DNA of 10,383 bases from Candidatus Roizmanbacteria bacterium. Its GTDB lineage: Bacteria > Patescibacteriota > Microgenomatia > GCA-001788215 > 2-01-FULL-40-14. Where the stretch lies: the NCBI GenBank assembly GCA_016203755.1, contig JACQMD010000062.1, positions 1 to 10,383 on the forward strand. The letters are read 5' to 3'. A program made the position numbers and the translations under genes. Within the stretch, counting starts at the first letter, position 1. Each line of letters opens with the position of its first letter. The notes beneath the pieces are model-generated. The model did not search any database. It saw nothing but the letters and a program-made list of their open reading frames with translations, and was not told the DNA's origin. Of this stretch, positions 1-5,568 are shown piece after piece.

Positions 1-50
1 CACCCAACTATTCGTTTTCATCTCTGAGGATTTAATGCTTTGTTTTGTGG
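1..50. repeat. 50-bp direct repeat, left copy
   Basis: This stretch is identical over all 50 bases to 802-851. The two copies bracket the toxin-antitoxin genes. The identity may extend further left, beyond the window edge. Read on the minus strand the repeat encodes part of the C-terminal tail of a gene whose larger remnants lie at 769-975 and 1861-2106, so it is gene-derived rather than a transposon end. Confidence 0.95.
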
Positions 51-72
51 TAAGTACGTAACCTGTTATACT
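45..72 (+). promoter_or_regulatory. Possible leaderless promoter of the toxin gene
   Basis: A good -10 box, TATACT, lies at 67-72, only 6 nt before the ATG at 79. A weak -35 candidate, TTGTGG at 45-50, lies 16 nt upstream inside the direct repeat. Transcription would begin at or next to the start codon, and there is no Shine-Dalgarno sequence before it. The spacing matches the better-supported leaderless promoter at 1801-1828. The -35 match is poor, so this is moderate evidence only. Confidence 0.45.
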
Positions 73-78
73 GTGGCT

Positions 79-429
79 ATGGAAGAGCAGTGGAATATTC
101 AGTTATACAAGACTCTACAAGGCGAGACACCAGTAAATGACTTTATTTTAAGTTTGGAACTTAAAGCACAAGCAAAAGTCCGCAACTCGATCAATTTGTT
201 AAAAAGCTTTGGAATTTCTGTTGGCTCATCCCATATAAAGAAACTAACGGGTACGCAGCTTTGGGAACTACGAATTTTAGGTGCAGACAGTATCCGCATT
301 TTGTATATTGCTATTACCGGGAAAACTTTTTTACTACTCCATGGGTTTAAGAAGAAAAAAGATAAAACACCATCAAAAGAGATACGAATTGCAGCAGAAC
401 GGCTAGACGAGTTTCGATCCCGAGGATAA
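79..429 (+). CDS. HigB/RelE-type toxin (phage Gp49-like family)
   Basis: This is a predicted toxin of a type II toxin-antitoxin pair. Relatives in the Gp49-like/HigB family (PF05973) are ribosome-associated mRNA endonucleases that stop translation until bound by their antitoxin. The 116-residue protein has the family layout: an N-terminal strand (EEQWNIQLYKTLQGETPV), a helical hairpin (about residues 20-55), then the conserved block with LWELRI, RILYIAITGKTFLLLHGFKK and a C-terminal helix (KEIRIAAERLDEF). The run from LWELR through HGFKKK is the most diagnostic part. An in-frame ATG at 40 exists, but it lies inside the flanking repeat; the ATG at 79 fits the usual family N-terminus and sits just after a -10 box, so I prefer it. 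The antitoxin gene follows 59 nt later, giving the toxin-first order typical of higBA. The gene is A+T rich (about 38% GC in a counted stretch). Family assignment is firm; the RNase activity is inferred. Confidence 0.88.
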   Translation: MEEQWNIQLYKTLQGETPVNDFILSLELKAQAKVRNSINLLKSFGISVGSSHIKKLTGTQLWELRILGADSIRILYIAITGKTFLLLHGFKKKKDKTPSKEIRIAAERLDEFRSRG

Positions 430-437
430 ATTGGTGC

Positions 438-464
438 TTGTAATCATAGCAAAATTGTGATAAT
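438..464 (+). promoter_or_regulatory. Weak candidate promoter for the antitoxin gene
   Basis: GATAAT at 459-464, preceded by TGT as in an extended -10, lies in the 59-nt toxin-antitoxin gap, with TTGTAA at 438-443 as a possible -35 (15-nt spacer). Toxin-first pairs often carry a second promoter for the antitoxin, which makes the site plausible, but the match is weak. Confidence 0.25.
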
Positions 465-476
465 ATCCTTCTTATT

Positions 477-483
477 AAGGAGG
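477..483 (+). promoter_or_regulatory. Strong Shine-Dalgarno site of the antitoxin gene
   Basis: AAGGAGG at 477-483 lies 5 nt before the ATG at 489. It is the strongest ribosome-binding site in the window and contrasts with the toxin start, which has none. Stronger translation of antitoxin than toxin is what a type II pair needs. Confidence 0.8.
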
Positions 484-488
484 TAGTT

Positions 489-779
489 ATGAAAAGAAAA
501 GATCTCGTAGATTGGGAAGACTTCGAGAAAGAATTATTCAAACAGCCAGGCTTTAAAGAAGCAGTAAAAGAAACTGAATTAGAGTATCAGGTGGCTCGGG
601 CTATTATTGAAGCACGGGTGAAAAAGGGGATGACACAAGCCGATCTTGCCAGCGCAATGCATACGAAACAATCAGTGATATCGCGTGTAGAGAATGCACG
701 GACGACTCCTTCTCTCTCGTTTCTAAAACGACTTGCAAACGTTCTGGATGCCTCGTTACACGTACAGTTTAAGATGTAA
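489..779 (+). CDS. XRE-family helix-turn-helix antitoxin (HigA-like)
   Basis: A 96-residue predicted antitoxin that would bind the toxin encoded upstream and repress the shared promoter as DNA-bound complex. Residues about 36-94 form a typical XRE/HTH_3 domain: ARAIIEARVKKGMTQADLA (helices 1 and 2), TKQSVISRVE (recognition helix, about 59-68), TPSLSFLKRLANVLDASL (helices 4 and 5), ending in the strand HVQF. The acidic N-terminal part (1-35, DWEDFEKELF) has no clear domain and resembles N-terminal arms of small HigA-like antitoxins. Start choice is fixed by the strong Shine-Dalgarno site. The 3' end overlaps, on the opposite strand, the out-of-place tail of the gene remnant at 769-975. Pairing with the toxin is inferred from adjacency and family; I cannot tell the exact subgroup. 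Confidence 0.88.
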   Translation: MKRKDLVDWEDFEKELFKQPGFKEAVKETELEYQVARAIIEARVKKGMTQADLASAMHTKQSVISRVENARTTPSLSFLKRLANVLDASLHVQFKM

Positions 780-801
780 GTCTATAGTCACTCTCTACCC
801 T

Positions 802-851
802 CACCCAACTATTCGTTTTCATCTCTGAGGATTTAATGCTTTGTTTTGTGG
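802..851. repeat. 50-bp direct repeat, right copy
   Basis: Perfect match to 1-50. Bases flanking it on the right differ (TAAGTACG after the left copy, CTAAATAA here), so the right boundary of the repeat is exact. The 18 bases at 797-814, which run from just outside the repeat into its start, also recur exactly at 1868-1885 in the diverged third copy. Confidence 0.95.
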
Positions 852-919
852 CTAAATAAATAGCAATCTCGTCCTCTGCTTCTTCTTCAAGTACCTGAAT
901 GATCCAGTTACTAAAGGCG

Positions 920-949
920 TTCTTTTTTACCCGCCTGCGGTAAAAAGAA
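920..949. repeat. Hairpin between lipoprotein gene and repeat
   Basis: TTCTTTTT(T)ACC at 920-931 pairs with GGTAAAAAGAA at 939-949, an 11-bp stem with one bulged T and a 7-nt loop. It lies 21 nt beyond the stop of the minus-strand lipoprotein gene and could end its transcript, but there is no T-run after the stem on either strand, so it is not a standard intrinsic terminator. It falls inside the gene remnant, encoding the basic run RRRVKKN. Confidence 0.3.
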
Positions 950-970
950 ATGAAATCCTGTAGTCTTCGG

Positions 971-1792
971 TTACCGGATGAATGATGGAGGGAGGCTATT
1001 GTAGAAATTTTCGGGGAACTGCAGGACTGGCAGATCGCCTATCGATGTCGGTATTCCACGTCCCGCCGTCATCTGCAGGTAGTCCGCGTATGATTTTCCC
1101 TCGACTTTCGCCTGATACGCCATTCCAAATGAATTACATACTGCCTCTTTCCCATTTTGCCCGACAAGTTCAAGAAGACCAACATCTTGGGTAGTGCCCC
1201 GAACGGCCGAGCGTAGCGTTTGCTGGCAAATCTCGGTTGCCATTCCCCAAGAAACATTCGACCGATCGCCTTCATATGTTACCAGTGATGTGGCGGACGG
1301 AATACCTTGATCGTCAAACTGTATCAATGTTTCATGAGTGCTTTCATTCCATGAAGGTCGAGGCGCTTGAAGGTCACGAAGAACAACTGTTTTTTGCACG
1401 GCAGATAAAGGGACAAATTTCACATCAAATGTTTGATTGTTATATGAAATATTACTCAACAGCACTCCACCCTCTTGCAGTTCGGCAGCTCGAGACGCGA
1501 GAGTGGCGAGTACATCCCCATCAATTTCTAAGGGCGTCATATTGTACACGCGTGTGGAGTCTCCGATGTCCAGATGTCTGGGCGCTATTGTTGCGAGTTC
1601 GGGATACTGCCGCAAATATGGATCGATACTCGACTGACCATTCTCCAACCTCGTCTCAGATTCAACAGAACGCGCCGGTGTTGAGTCATCACAGGCTAAT
1701 AATGCAAGTGCTGTTGTACTAACCACTGCCAGACGCAAAAAAGCACGCCACGTCTTGGGACACCGTAAAAAATATAATCCACTTTCCTTCAT
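971..1792 (-). CDS. Predicted lipoprotein of unknown function
   Basis: I do not recognise the family. The 273-residue protein begins with a lipoprotein signal: a charged stretch, then a hydrophobic segment (about residues 18-33, LRLAVVSTTALALLA) followed by Cys34 in a lipobox-like LLAC context, then an acidic, Ser/Thr-rich linker (DDSTPARSVESET). The mature part should be lipid-anchored on the outside of the membrane. It is mixed alpha/beta with no catalytic motif that I can name. Cys189 (TEICQQTL) and Cys219 (EAVCNSFG) are the only mature cysteines besides Cys34 and could form a disulfide in a helical C-terminal half. The start at 1792 is supported by a consensus promoter that places the transcript start at the ATG. 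It stands alone between two fragments of another gene and is opposite in strand to the toxin-antitoxin pair. Base composition is close to the uvr cluster. Confidence 0.75.
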   Translation of the reverse strand: MKESGLYFLRCPKTWRAFLRLAVVSTTALALLACDDSTPARSVESETRLENGQSSIDPYLRQYPELATIAPRHLDIGDSTRVYNMTPLEIDGDVLATLASRAAELQEGGVLLSNISYNNQTFDVKFVPLSAVQKTVVLRDLQAPRPSWNESTHETLIQFDDQGIPSATSLVTYEGDRSNVSWGMATEICQQTLRSAVRGTTQDVGLLELVGQNGKEAVCNSFGMAYQAKVEGKSYADYLQMTAGRGIPTSIGDLPVLQFPENFYNSLPPSFIR

Positions 1793-1800
1793 AGTATTAT

Positions 1801-1828
1801 ATTATAAGCCTATTTTGCTGCTTGTCAA
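1801..1828 (-). promoter_or_regulatory. Consensus sigma-70 promoter, leaderless, for the lipoprotein gene
   Basis: On the minus strand, TTGACA (1823-1828) and TATAAT (1801-1806) are both perfect consensus boxes with a 16-nt spacer. Only 8 nt separate the -10 box from the ATG at 1792, so transcription should start at or within a base or two of the start codon and the mRNA would lack a leader. No Shine-Dalgarno site is present, in agreement. Confidence 0.8.
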
Positions 1829-1860
1829 AGAGTATACTTTTAGTATGGGAAAGAAACCCC

Positions 1861-2106
1861 TCAATTCACCCTCACCCAACTATTCCCCTTCATCTCCGGA
1901 AACCTCACATTTTCCTTTGTCGTCAGGAAGAATTTGATTTCATCCTCTCCCTCTTCATCAAGAATCTGACTGATCAGTTTTCGTGAGGAGTTCTTCAATC
2001 GATCATCGGGAAAAATCATCAGAATCGAAGGAAATGGGTGGCCTGTTTTTGTTTGCCATGTTTTATTGTCGTAATACTCAATATAATAGTAGTTTGAACT
2101 ACAAGT
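1861..2106 (-). pseudogene. Remnant of a gene's 3' end, copy B (possible Replication-relaxation family)
   Basis: An open frame of 81 codons ending in TGA (1861-1863), bounded upstream by a stop at 2107-2109, with no start until an internal ATG. The readable protein contains YYIEYYDNKTWQTKTGHPF, then PSILMIFPDDRLKNSS, QILDEEGEDEIKFFLTTKE and EMKGNSWVRVN. The order 'aromatic strand, K-x-W, P-x-(I/V)L-(hydrophobic)3, acidic helix' resembles the nuclease-like C-terminal end of Replication-relaxation family proteins as I remember them. The upstream catalytic part is absent. It shares 20 of 34 residues with the remnant at 769-975 and keeps what looks like the native stop. It lies just beyond tRNA-Leu, a common insertion site for mobile elements. 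Family assignment is tentative; its status as a fragment is better supported. Confidence 0.5.
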
Positions 2107-2112
2107 TTAGGC

Positions 2113-2134
2113 CGGTATATCAGTCTATATACCG
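2113..2134. repeat. Hairpin downstream of tRNA-Leu
   Basis: CGGTATAT (2113-2120) and ATATACCG (2127-2134) form a perfect 8-bp stem with a 6-nt loop. It begins 27 nt after the tRNA 3' end in the minus direction and may mark the end of the long operon. The only T-run (TTTT at 2135-2138) follows it on the plus strand, where no gene clearly needs a terminator, so its direction is unclear. Confidence 0.4.
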
Positions 2135-2161
2135 TTTTGATTCCTCTGTCGTCAACACCGG

Positions 2162-2243
2162 TGCCGAGGAGAGGACTTGAACCTCCACGCCCGAAGGCAC
2201 AGCCTCCTCAAGACTGCGTGTATACCAATTTCACCACCTCGGC
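2162..2243 (-). tRNA. tRNA-Leu, anticodon GAG
   Basis: An 82-nt type II tRNA. The acceptor stem GCCGAGG pairs with CCTCGGC, discriminator A at 2162. The D arm contains GTG/CAC and AAATTGGTATA. The anticodon stem CAGTC pairs with GGCTG (one G-T pair) around loop TTGAGGA, anticodon GAG, reading CUC (and probably CUU) leucine codons. A variable arm with a short stem (GCC TTCG GGC) follows, as expected for leucine, then the T arm GGAGG-TTCAAGT-CCTCT. CCA is not encoded: the bases after the discriminator are CCG, so the end must be made by CCA-adding enzyme. It starts 17 nt after the solute-binding protein stop with no clear promoter of its own and is probably cut from the long operon transcript. 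Confidence 0.96.
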
Positions 2244-2257
2244 AAAGTGGGCAAATT

Positions 2258-2275
2258 ATATCACTTACGTGATAT
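2258..2275 (-). promoter_or_regulatory. GNRA-type hairpin over the solute-binding protein stop, ahead of the tRNA
   Basis: On the minus strand ATATCAC-GTAA-GTGATAT forms a perfect 7-bp stem with a GTAA loop, of the stable GNRA tetraloop class. The stem contains the TGA stop (2261-2263) of the upstream protein gene and ends 14 nt before the tRNA 5' end. It is followed by AATTTG rather than a T-run, so a processing or mRNA 3'-end stability element fits better than a terminator. Confidence 0.45.
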
Positions 2276-3616
2276 GGTGTAAACGGTCGGGTGGATCAGG
2301 AAATGCGCGGGAGCATCCTCCATCACGTACCGTTGAAACTCCCAGTAGATTTCTTTGCGTTTTTCCTTATCCTGTTCTTTTCGTCCCTCCTCAAGCAATT
2401 TATCAATTTTAGGATTGTTATAGCCGGTAATGTTCGTTTCCAGCTGGGTTGAGTGCCAGAGCGGATACTGGTCAGGATCCGGCGGAATTTCCTGAACGCC
2501 CAAAAATACATCAAATTCGGGCGGAAAACTTTGGACTACCCGAACTTCACTCGGAATACCAGCCTTGTTCCATGAAGTCACGATATTCGTAGCCATATCG
2601 TAGTATTCGGGAAAGGTAAACAGCCCCAGCTTCGCACTCTCCGATGCAACATCGGCTTTTGTTAACAAGTTTTTTACCAGCTCTTCATTATAGGAATACT
2701 GTTTTGCGTTGCCGTTAAACGCCCAGGAATCTTCGGGAATGGGAGACCGCGCCCGGACTCCATCAGGAATCGGCGTTGCATAGGACAGTGCTTGACGCAG
2801 TTCTTTTTGCCGGAGCAATTCTTTGTGCAAATTGTAAAAGAGACCGACAAACCGGTCATATTGTACGTGTTCGGTGACGATGACGTTGGGTTCGCTCACA
2901 AATGGCTCAGGTGATGCGAGCTGTTCCAGTGTATCAATTTCTCCCAGTCTGAATGCAAGAGAGGCAAGCTCTAAAGTTGGGTAAAACCGGAATTCAATAA
3001 ACTGCGGGTTTTCCGAATCTGTTGTAGAAGCTGTGTTACGAAGGACTAACCGGTTGACGGTATTTTCAGTCAGCTCGAGCGAAAGTACCTGATACTCACC
3101 CAGTCCTACGAGACCGGTTTTAAAAAGCGGTCTGGTCAGAAGCGTCGGAAGTGGTGCGAACGGATCGGTCAATTCGACTTTCAGGGTGTAACGATCGGCC
3201 GGAGCTATTACTACATCACGAAAGTTATAGTTAACATCGTGGGCAGTAAATTCGCTGCCGTCATGCCACGTCATATTTTCAGACAGGTGAAAAAAATACC
3301 GTTTTCCGTCTTTGCTGATTTCCCAGGAACGGGCAAGCAACGGTTGTGGCCTACCGGATGAATCAATTTCAGTAAATCCGACGCTGATCAGGTACTGGAT
3401 AAATGAGGGAAGTTTCGTAGGTTCATACGACCCGACAACACCAATAATTTGTCTTGAAGGAAATACGAAGGAACGAATTGTGTCATGGAAACGCCATGCG
3501 GAACTGACGAGAAGTCCGCCGGACAAAAACGCAATACATAAATGGATATAATACCGCTTGACGAGTGATTGTATCAACCATCCCGTCATGCGCAGTTTCC
3601 GCCACAGTGTATGCAT
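2261..3616 (-). CDS. Membrane-anchored solute-binding protein, family 5 (peptide ABC transporter type)
   Basis: A 451-residue member of the extracellular solute-binding protein family 5 (SBP_bac_5, PF00496), whose usual members capture peptides or similar ligands outside the cell and hand them to an ABC permease. The diagnostic stretch is at residues about 98-132: WEISKDGKRYFFHLSENM then TWHDGSEFTAHDV. The C-terminal end (NPKIDKLLEEGRKEQDKEKR, then a Glu-Asp-Ala-Pro step) is also typical. There is a hydrophobic segment at about residues 24-41 after a basic N-terminus (MHTLWRKLRM) with no lipobox cysteine after it, so it should be held by an uncleaved N-terminal helix. It is shorter than usual family members (about 500-600). 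No permease or ATPase subunit is adjacent; its neighbour upstream is secG, 5 nt away. The ligand cannot be told from sequence. It is the last protein gene before tRNA-Leu. Confidence 0.88.
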   Translation of the reverse strand: MHTLWRKLRMTGWLIQSLVKRYYIHLCIAFLSGGLLVSSAWRFHDTIRSFVFPSRQIIGVVGSYEPTKLPSFIQYLISVGFTEIDSSGRPQPLLARSWEISKDGKRYFFHLSENMTWHDGSEFTAHDVNYNFRDVVIAPADRYTLKVELTDPFAPLPTLLTRPLFKTGLVGLGEYQVLSLELTENTVNRLVLRNTASTTDSENPQFIEFRFYPTLELASLAFRLGEIDTLEQLASPEPFVSEPNVIVTEHVQYDRFVGLFYNLHKELLRQKELRQALSYATPIPDGVRARSPIPEDSWAFNGNAKQYSYNEELVKNLLTKADVASESAKLGLFTFPEYYDMATNIVTSWNKAGIPSEVRVVQSFPPEFDVFLGVQEIPPDPDQYPLWHSTQLETNITGYNNPKIDKLLEEGRKEQDKEKRKEIYWEFQRYVMEDAPAHFLIHPTVYTISRK

Positions 3617-3621
3617 GAGTC

Positions 3622-3837
3622 TTAACGAGCTAGATTGAGGATAGAAACGACTAAAAATAGCGCAGTAATGAGTATGGTAAACTGGAACACAAATTTTTCA
3701 ATTCCCCGTCGTTTGGAGAAAGAGCTATACCCAGCTCCAAAAGCGCTCCCCAACCCGCCTCCCTTGCCTTGTATCGAAATTAAGCCGACAAGCAAGATCG
3801 AAATGACAATTTGTAAAATCAATACGACTGTTTGCAT
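3622..3837 (-). CDS. secG: Protein translocase subunit SecG
   Basis: A 71-residue small membrane subunit that assists SecYE during protein export across the cytoplasmic membrane. Two hydrophobic helices (about residues 3-22 and 49-68) flank the conserved cytoplasmic loop QGKGGGLGSAFGAG, which is the family signature (PF03840). Length is normal for a short bacterial SecG. It lies 5 nt upstream of the solute-binding protein and 12 nt downstream of the PF04020-type gene, so it is surely cotranscribed. The Shine-Dalgarno site before it is weak. Confidence 0.93.
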   Translation of the reverse strand: MQTVVLILQIVISILLVGLISIQGKGGGLGSAFGAGYSSFSKRRGIEKFVFQFTILITALFLVVSILNLAR

Positions 3838-3849
3838 ATTCTGTTTTTC

Positions 3850-4245
3850 TTACAACCAGTTTAAGAAGCTGTTAATGGCACTTATGACGACTGCACTCAC
3901 AATGTATGTCGGTATTATACCAAATGTAATCTCCGGAATGGTAGTTCCATTAATAGTGAGGCCAGCAATCTTCCAAGTTAGTATCATAATTTCCGTGAAG
4001 AAATAATCGAGTCCAAACACAATCAGTGCATTAATAACGATAGTAAACAGCCCCAGCGTTGCTATATTAAGAGGTAGGAGGAGAATTTTCAGAATTGGTT
4101 TCACAAATATATTTGCGGCAATGAGGGCTAGAGCTACGATGAGAAGTCCTTCTATACCGTTTTCTATGCGAAATCCCGGAATGATTCCGGTGGTCGCCCA
4201 GAGGGAAAAAAGCGTGATAAGATAGGTACGGAGAATAGTTTTCAT
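3850..4245 (-). CDS. PF04020-type four-helix membrane protein (phage holin family / YvlD-like)
   Basis: A 131-residue integral membrane protein with about four hydrophobic segments (near residues 4-22, 33-50, 57-80 and 107-128). The motif PILKILLLPLNIATLGLF followed by a hydrophobic INALIVFGLDYF segment is characteristic of the family named 'mycobacterial 4 TMS phage holin' (PF04020, YvlD). These proteins are widespread in bacterial chromosomes; despite the name a lytic role is not established and none is suggested here. It begins 6 nt after the uvrC stop. An extended -10-like sequence (TGCTATACT) covers the uvrC stop just upstream of its ATG, so an internal promoter is possible. Function unknown. 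Confidence 0.85.
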   Translation of the reverse strand: MKTILRTYLITLFSLWATTGIIPGFRIENGIEGLLIVALALIAANIFVKPILKILLLPLNIATLGLFTIVINALIVFGLDYFFTEIMILTWKIAGLTINGTTIPEITFGIIPTYIVSAVVISAINSFLNWL

Positions 4246-4251
4246 GATGTT

Positions 4252-5538
4252 TCAGTATAGCATACCTTTCTTCCGCAATAGCAGGTGGTACGATCGGGCA
4301 AATCGATGTGCTTCATCACGGACGCGTTGCAGCAATGCAAGCGCGGAAGATCCGGCGGGTAACCTGATTCTCCGGAACCGTTGACCACGGGAGGAGGTAA
4401 TCGGAACAACCAGTTCTTCCATTTGTTTAGCCAGTCCGATCACCCGTGTCGCGAGACGAAATTCAGCAAGTACTGATTGTGCCGCTCCGACCTGCGTTTC
4501 TCCTCCGTCAATCAGGAATAGATCCGGATAGTCCCATTCGGTATGGTTGAGTCTCCTTCGGAGCATTTCCTTCATCATAAACACATCATCCGGCGTTTTT
4601 TTCAGCCGTATTTTAAATTTGCGGTAGTGCTGTTTTTCTGCCTCTCCGTCAATAAATGTCACCATGCTGCCCGTTGCATGGGTACCCATGGTGTTGCTAA
4701 TATCATAGCCTTCGATACGACGGGGTGTTGGAATGGTGAGTACTGTCCCCAATTCCGTCAATTCCCTCTCCCGTATATCGCTGTAGAGATTGGGATTTTC
4801 TAGATACTGTTTGACGCTCAACCGGGGTGTTGTCAAATAGTCAAGTTTGACCAGCTGTTGTTTTATGCTGTTTGCCTGCTCATAGCGTTCAGCTTTGGCG
4901 TGTTCGTTCATTTCTTTTTGCAACTGTCTCATAAGCCCTCGTAATTTGCCGGAAAATAACCGTTTAATCAACGTCATAGTATGACGGTAGCGGCGCTTTT
5001 CAAGACGTTTCTGAGCCGGTTCAAGCCGGGTAATTTCGTTCGGACACGGATTGCAAAGTCCAAGGTGTGCGTAAAAACACGTTCTATTGCCGATTCGCTT
5101 TTCAGTGCAATAGGGAAAAATAGATCTGACAAAACGGAGCGTATCTTTTACGACGCGTGAAGAAGGAAACGGACCGAAATAAAGAGACGTTTTGTCGTCT
5201 TCCCGCCTGACGGTCTGGATTTTCGGATATTCCTCACTCGTTATTTTAATATAGAGCGGATGTTTATCATCACGGGAGGCGACGTTGTATTTTGGCAAAT
5301 ACTTCCGTATCAATTTTGCCTCCAGGAGCAGCGCTTCAAATTCACTGGTGGTACGGATCGTTTGAATAGAATCAATCTGTGCAACCATTCTGGCGGTTTT
5401 TTCGCCGATGAGATTTTTTTGAAAGTAGCTTTTCACCCGGTTTTTCAGCTGTATTGCTTTACCGATATAGAGTATTTCGCCGGCTTTATTTTTAAACAGA
5501 TATACCCCGGGAGTAGTTGGAATTCTTGTAGTGTCCAT
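4252..5538 (-). CDS. uvrC: Excinuclease ABC subunit C, short form lacking the C-terminal HhH domain
   Basis: UvrC makes the two incisions of nucleotide excision repair after UvrA/UvrB have marked damage. The N-terminal GIY-YIG nuclease is complete: GVY at 11-13, YIG at 24-26, Arg34, the helix with Glu73 and Asn85. Four cysteines at 144, 154, 162 and 165 match the iron-sulfur site described for UvrC. The UVR helical hairpin that contacts UvrB is at about 204-235. The RNase H-like nuclease starts at about 270 with EGYDISNTMG (Asp279), LFLIDGGETQV (Asp344) and RDEAHRFA (His411), so its catalytic residues are present. The protein ends at 428, about 17 residues after that His, where typical UvrC (about 600) continues into a tandem helix-hairpin-helix DNA-binding domain. 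The next gene starts 6 nt later, so the domain is not encoded in another frame here. It lies in the operon with uvrA; uvrB is just upstream. Confidence 0.96.
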   Translation of the reverse strand: MDTTRIPTTPGVYLFKNKAGEILYIGKAIQLKNRVKSYFQKNLIGEKTARMVAQIDSIQTIRTTSEFEALLLEAKLIRKYLPKYNVASRDDKHPLYIKITSEEYPKIQTVRREDDKTSLYFGPFPSSRVVKDTLRFVRSIFPYCTEKRIGNRTCFYAHLGLCNPCPNEITRLEPAQKRLEKRRYRHTMTLIKRLFSGKLRGLMRQLQKEMNEHAKAERYEQANSIKQQLVKLDYLTTPRLSVKQYLENPNLYSDIRERELTELGTVLTIPTPRRIEGYDISNTMGTHATGSMVTFIDGEAEKQHYRKFKIRLKKTPDDVFMMKEMLRRRLNHTEWDYPDLFLIDGGETQVGAAQSVLAEFRLATRVIGLAKQMEELVVPITSSRGQRFRRIRLPAGSSALALLQRVRDEAHRFARSYHLLLRKKGMLY

Positions 5539-5568
5539 ATGCGTAGTATACGCTCTTGTTATGAGGAA

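Larger units (their letters stand above)
769..975 (-). pseudogene. Remnant of a gene's 3' end, copy A (possible Replication-relaxation family)
   Basis: On the minus strand this region reads as one open frame, from about GNRRLQDF through NWIIQVLEEEAEDEIAIYL and EMKTNSWVRV to a TAA at 769-771. It has no start codon of its own. It aligns with the remnant at 1861-2106: over the 34 residues from Q(I/V)L to SWVRV I count 20 identities, so both derive from one gene family. After WVRV the frame runs on for about 8 unrelated residues into the antitoxin gene end, where the other copy stops after WVRVN, so the native stop seems lost here. Its high-coordinate end abuts the lipoprotein gene terminus in another frame. 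The family guess (C-terminal region of Replication-relaxation-like proteins, PF13814) comes from memory of similar short C-termini and is tentative. Confidence 0.5.

Noticed and set aside
40..78. Upstream in-frame ATG that would lengthen the toxin by 13 residues
   Set aside because: The extension lies partly in the direct repeat and does not fit the family N-terminus; a -10 box sits between it and the ATG at 79.
1..851. Insertion sequence or CRISPR explanation for the 50-bp repeats
   Set aside because: Only two exact copies, no regular spacers, no transposase and no terminal inverted repeats; the repeat is itself coding debris.
1237..1722. Plus-strand open frame of 161 codons
   Set aside because: It is antisense to the lipoprotein gene, which has a signal sequence and a consensus promoter; the opposite frame has no coding features.
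3850..4245. Prophage lysis gene
   Set aside because: The family name contains 'holin' but it is common in chromosomes, and no endolysin or phage structural gene is nearby.
4252..4254. TGA read as glycine (as in Gracilibacteria and Absconditabacteria), extending UvrC
   Set aside because: The frame after the TGA runs straight into the start of the next gene without HhH-like sequence, and the solute-binding protein also ends sensibly at TGA.
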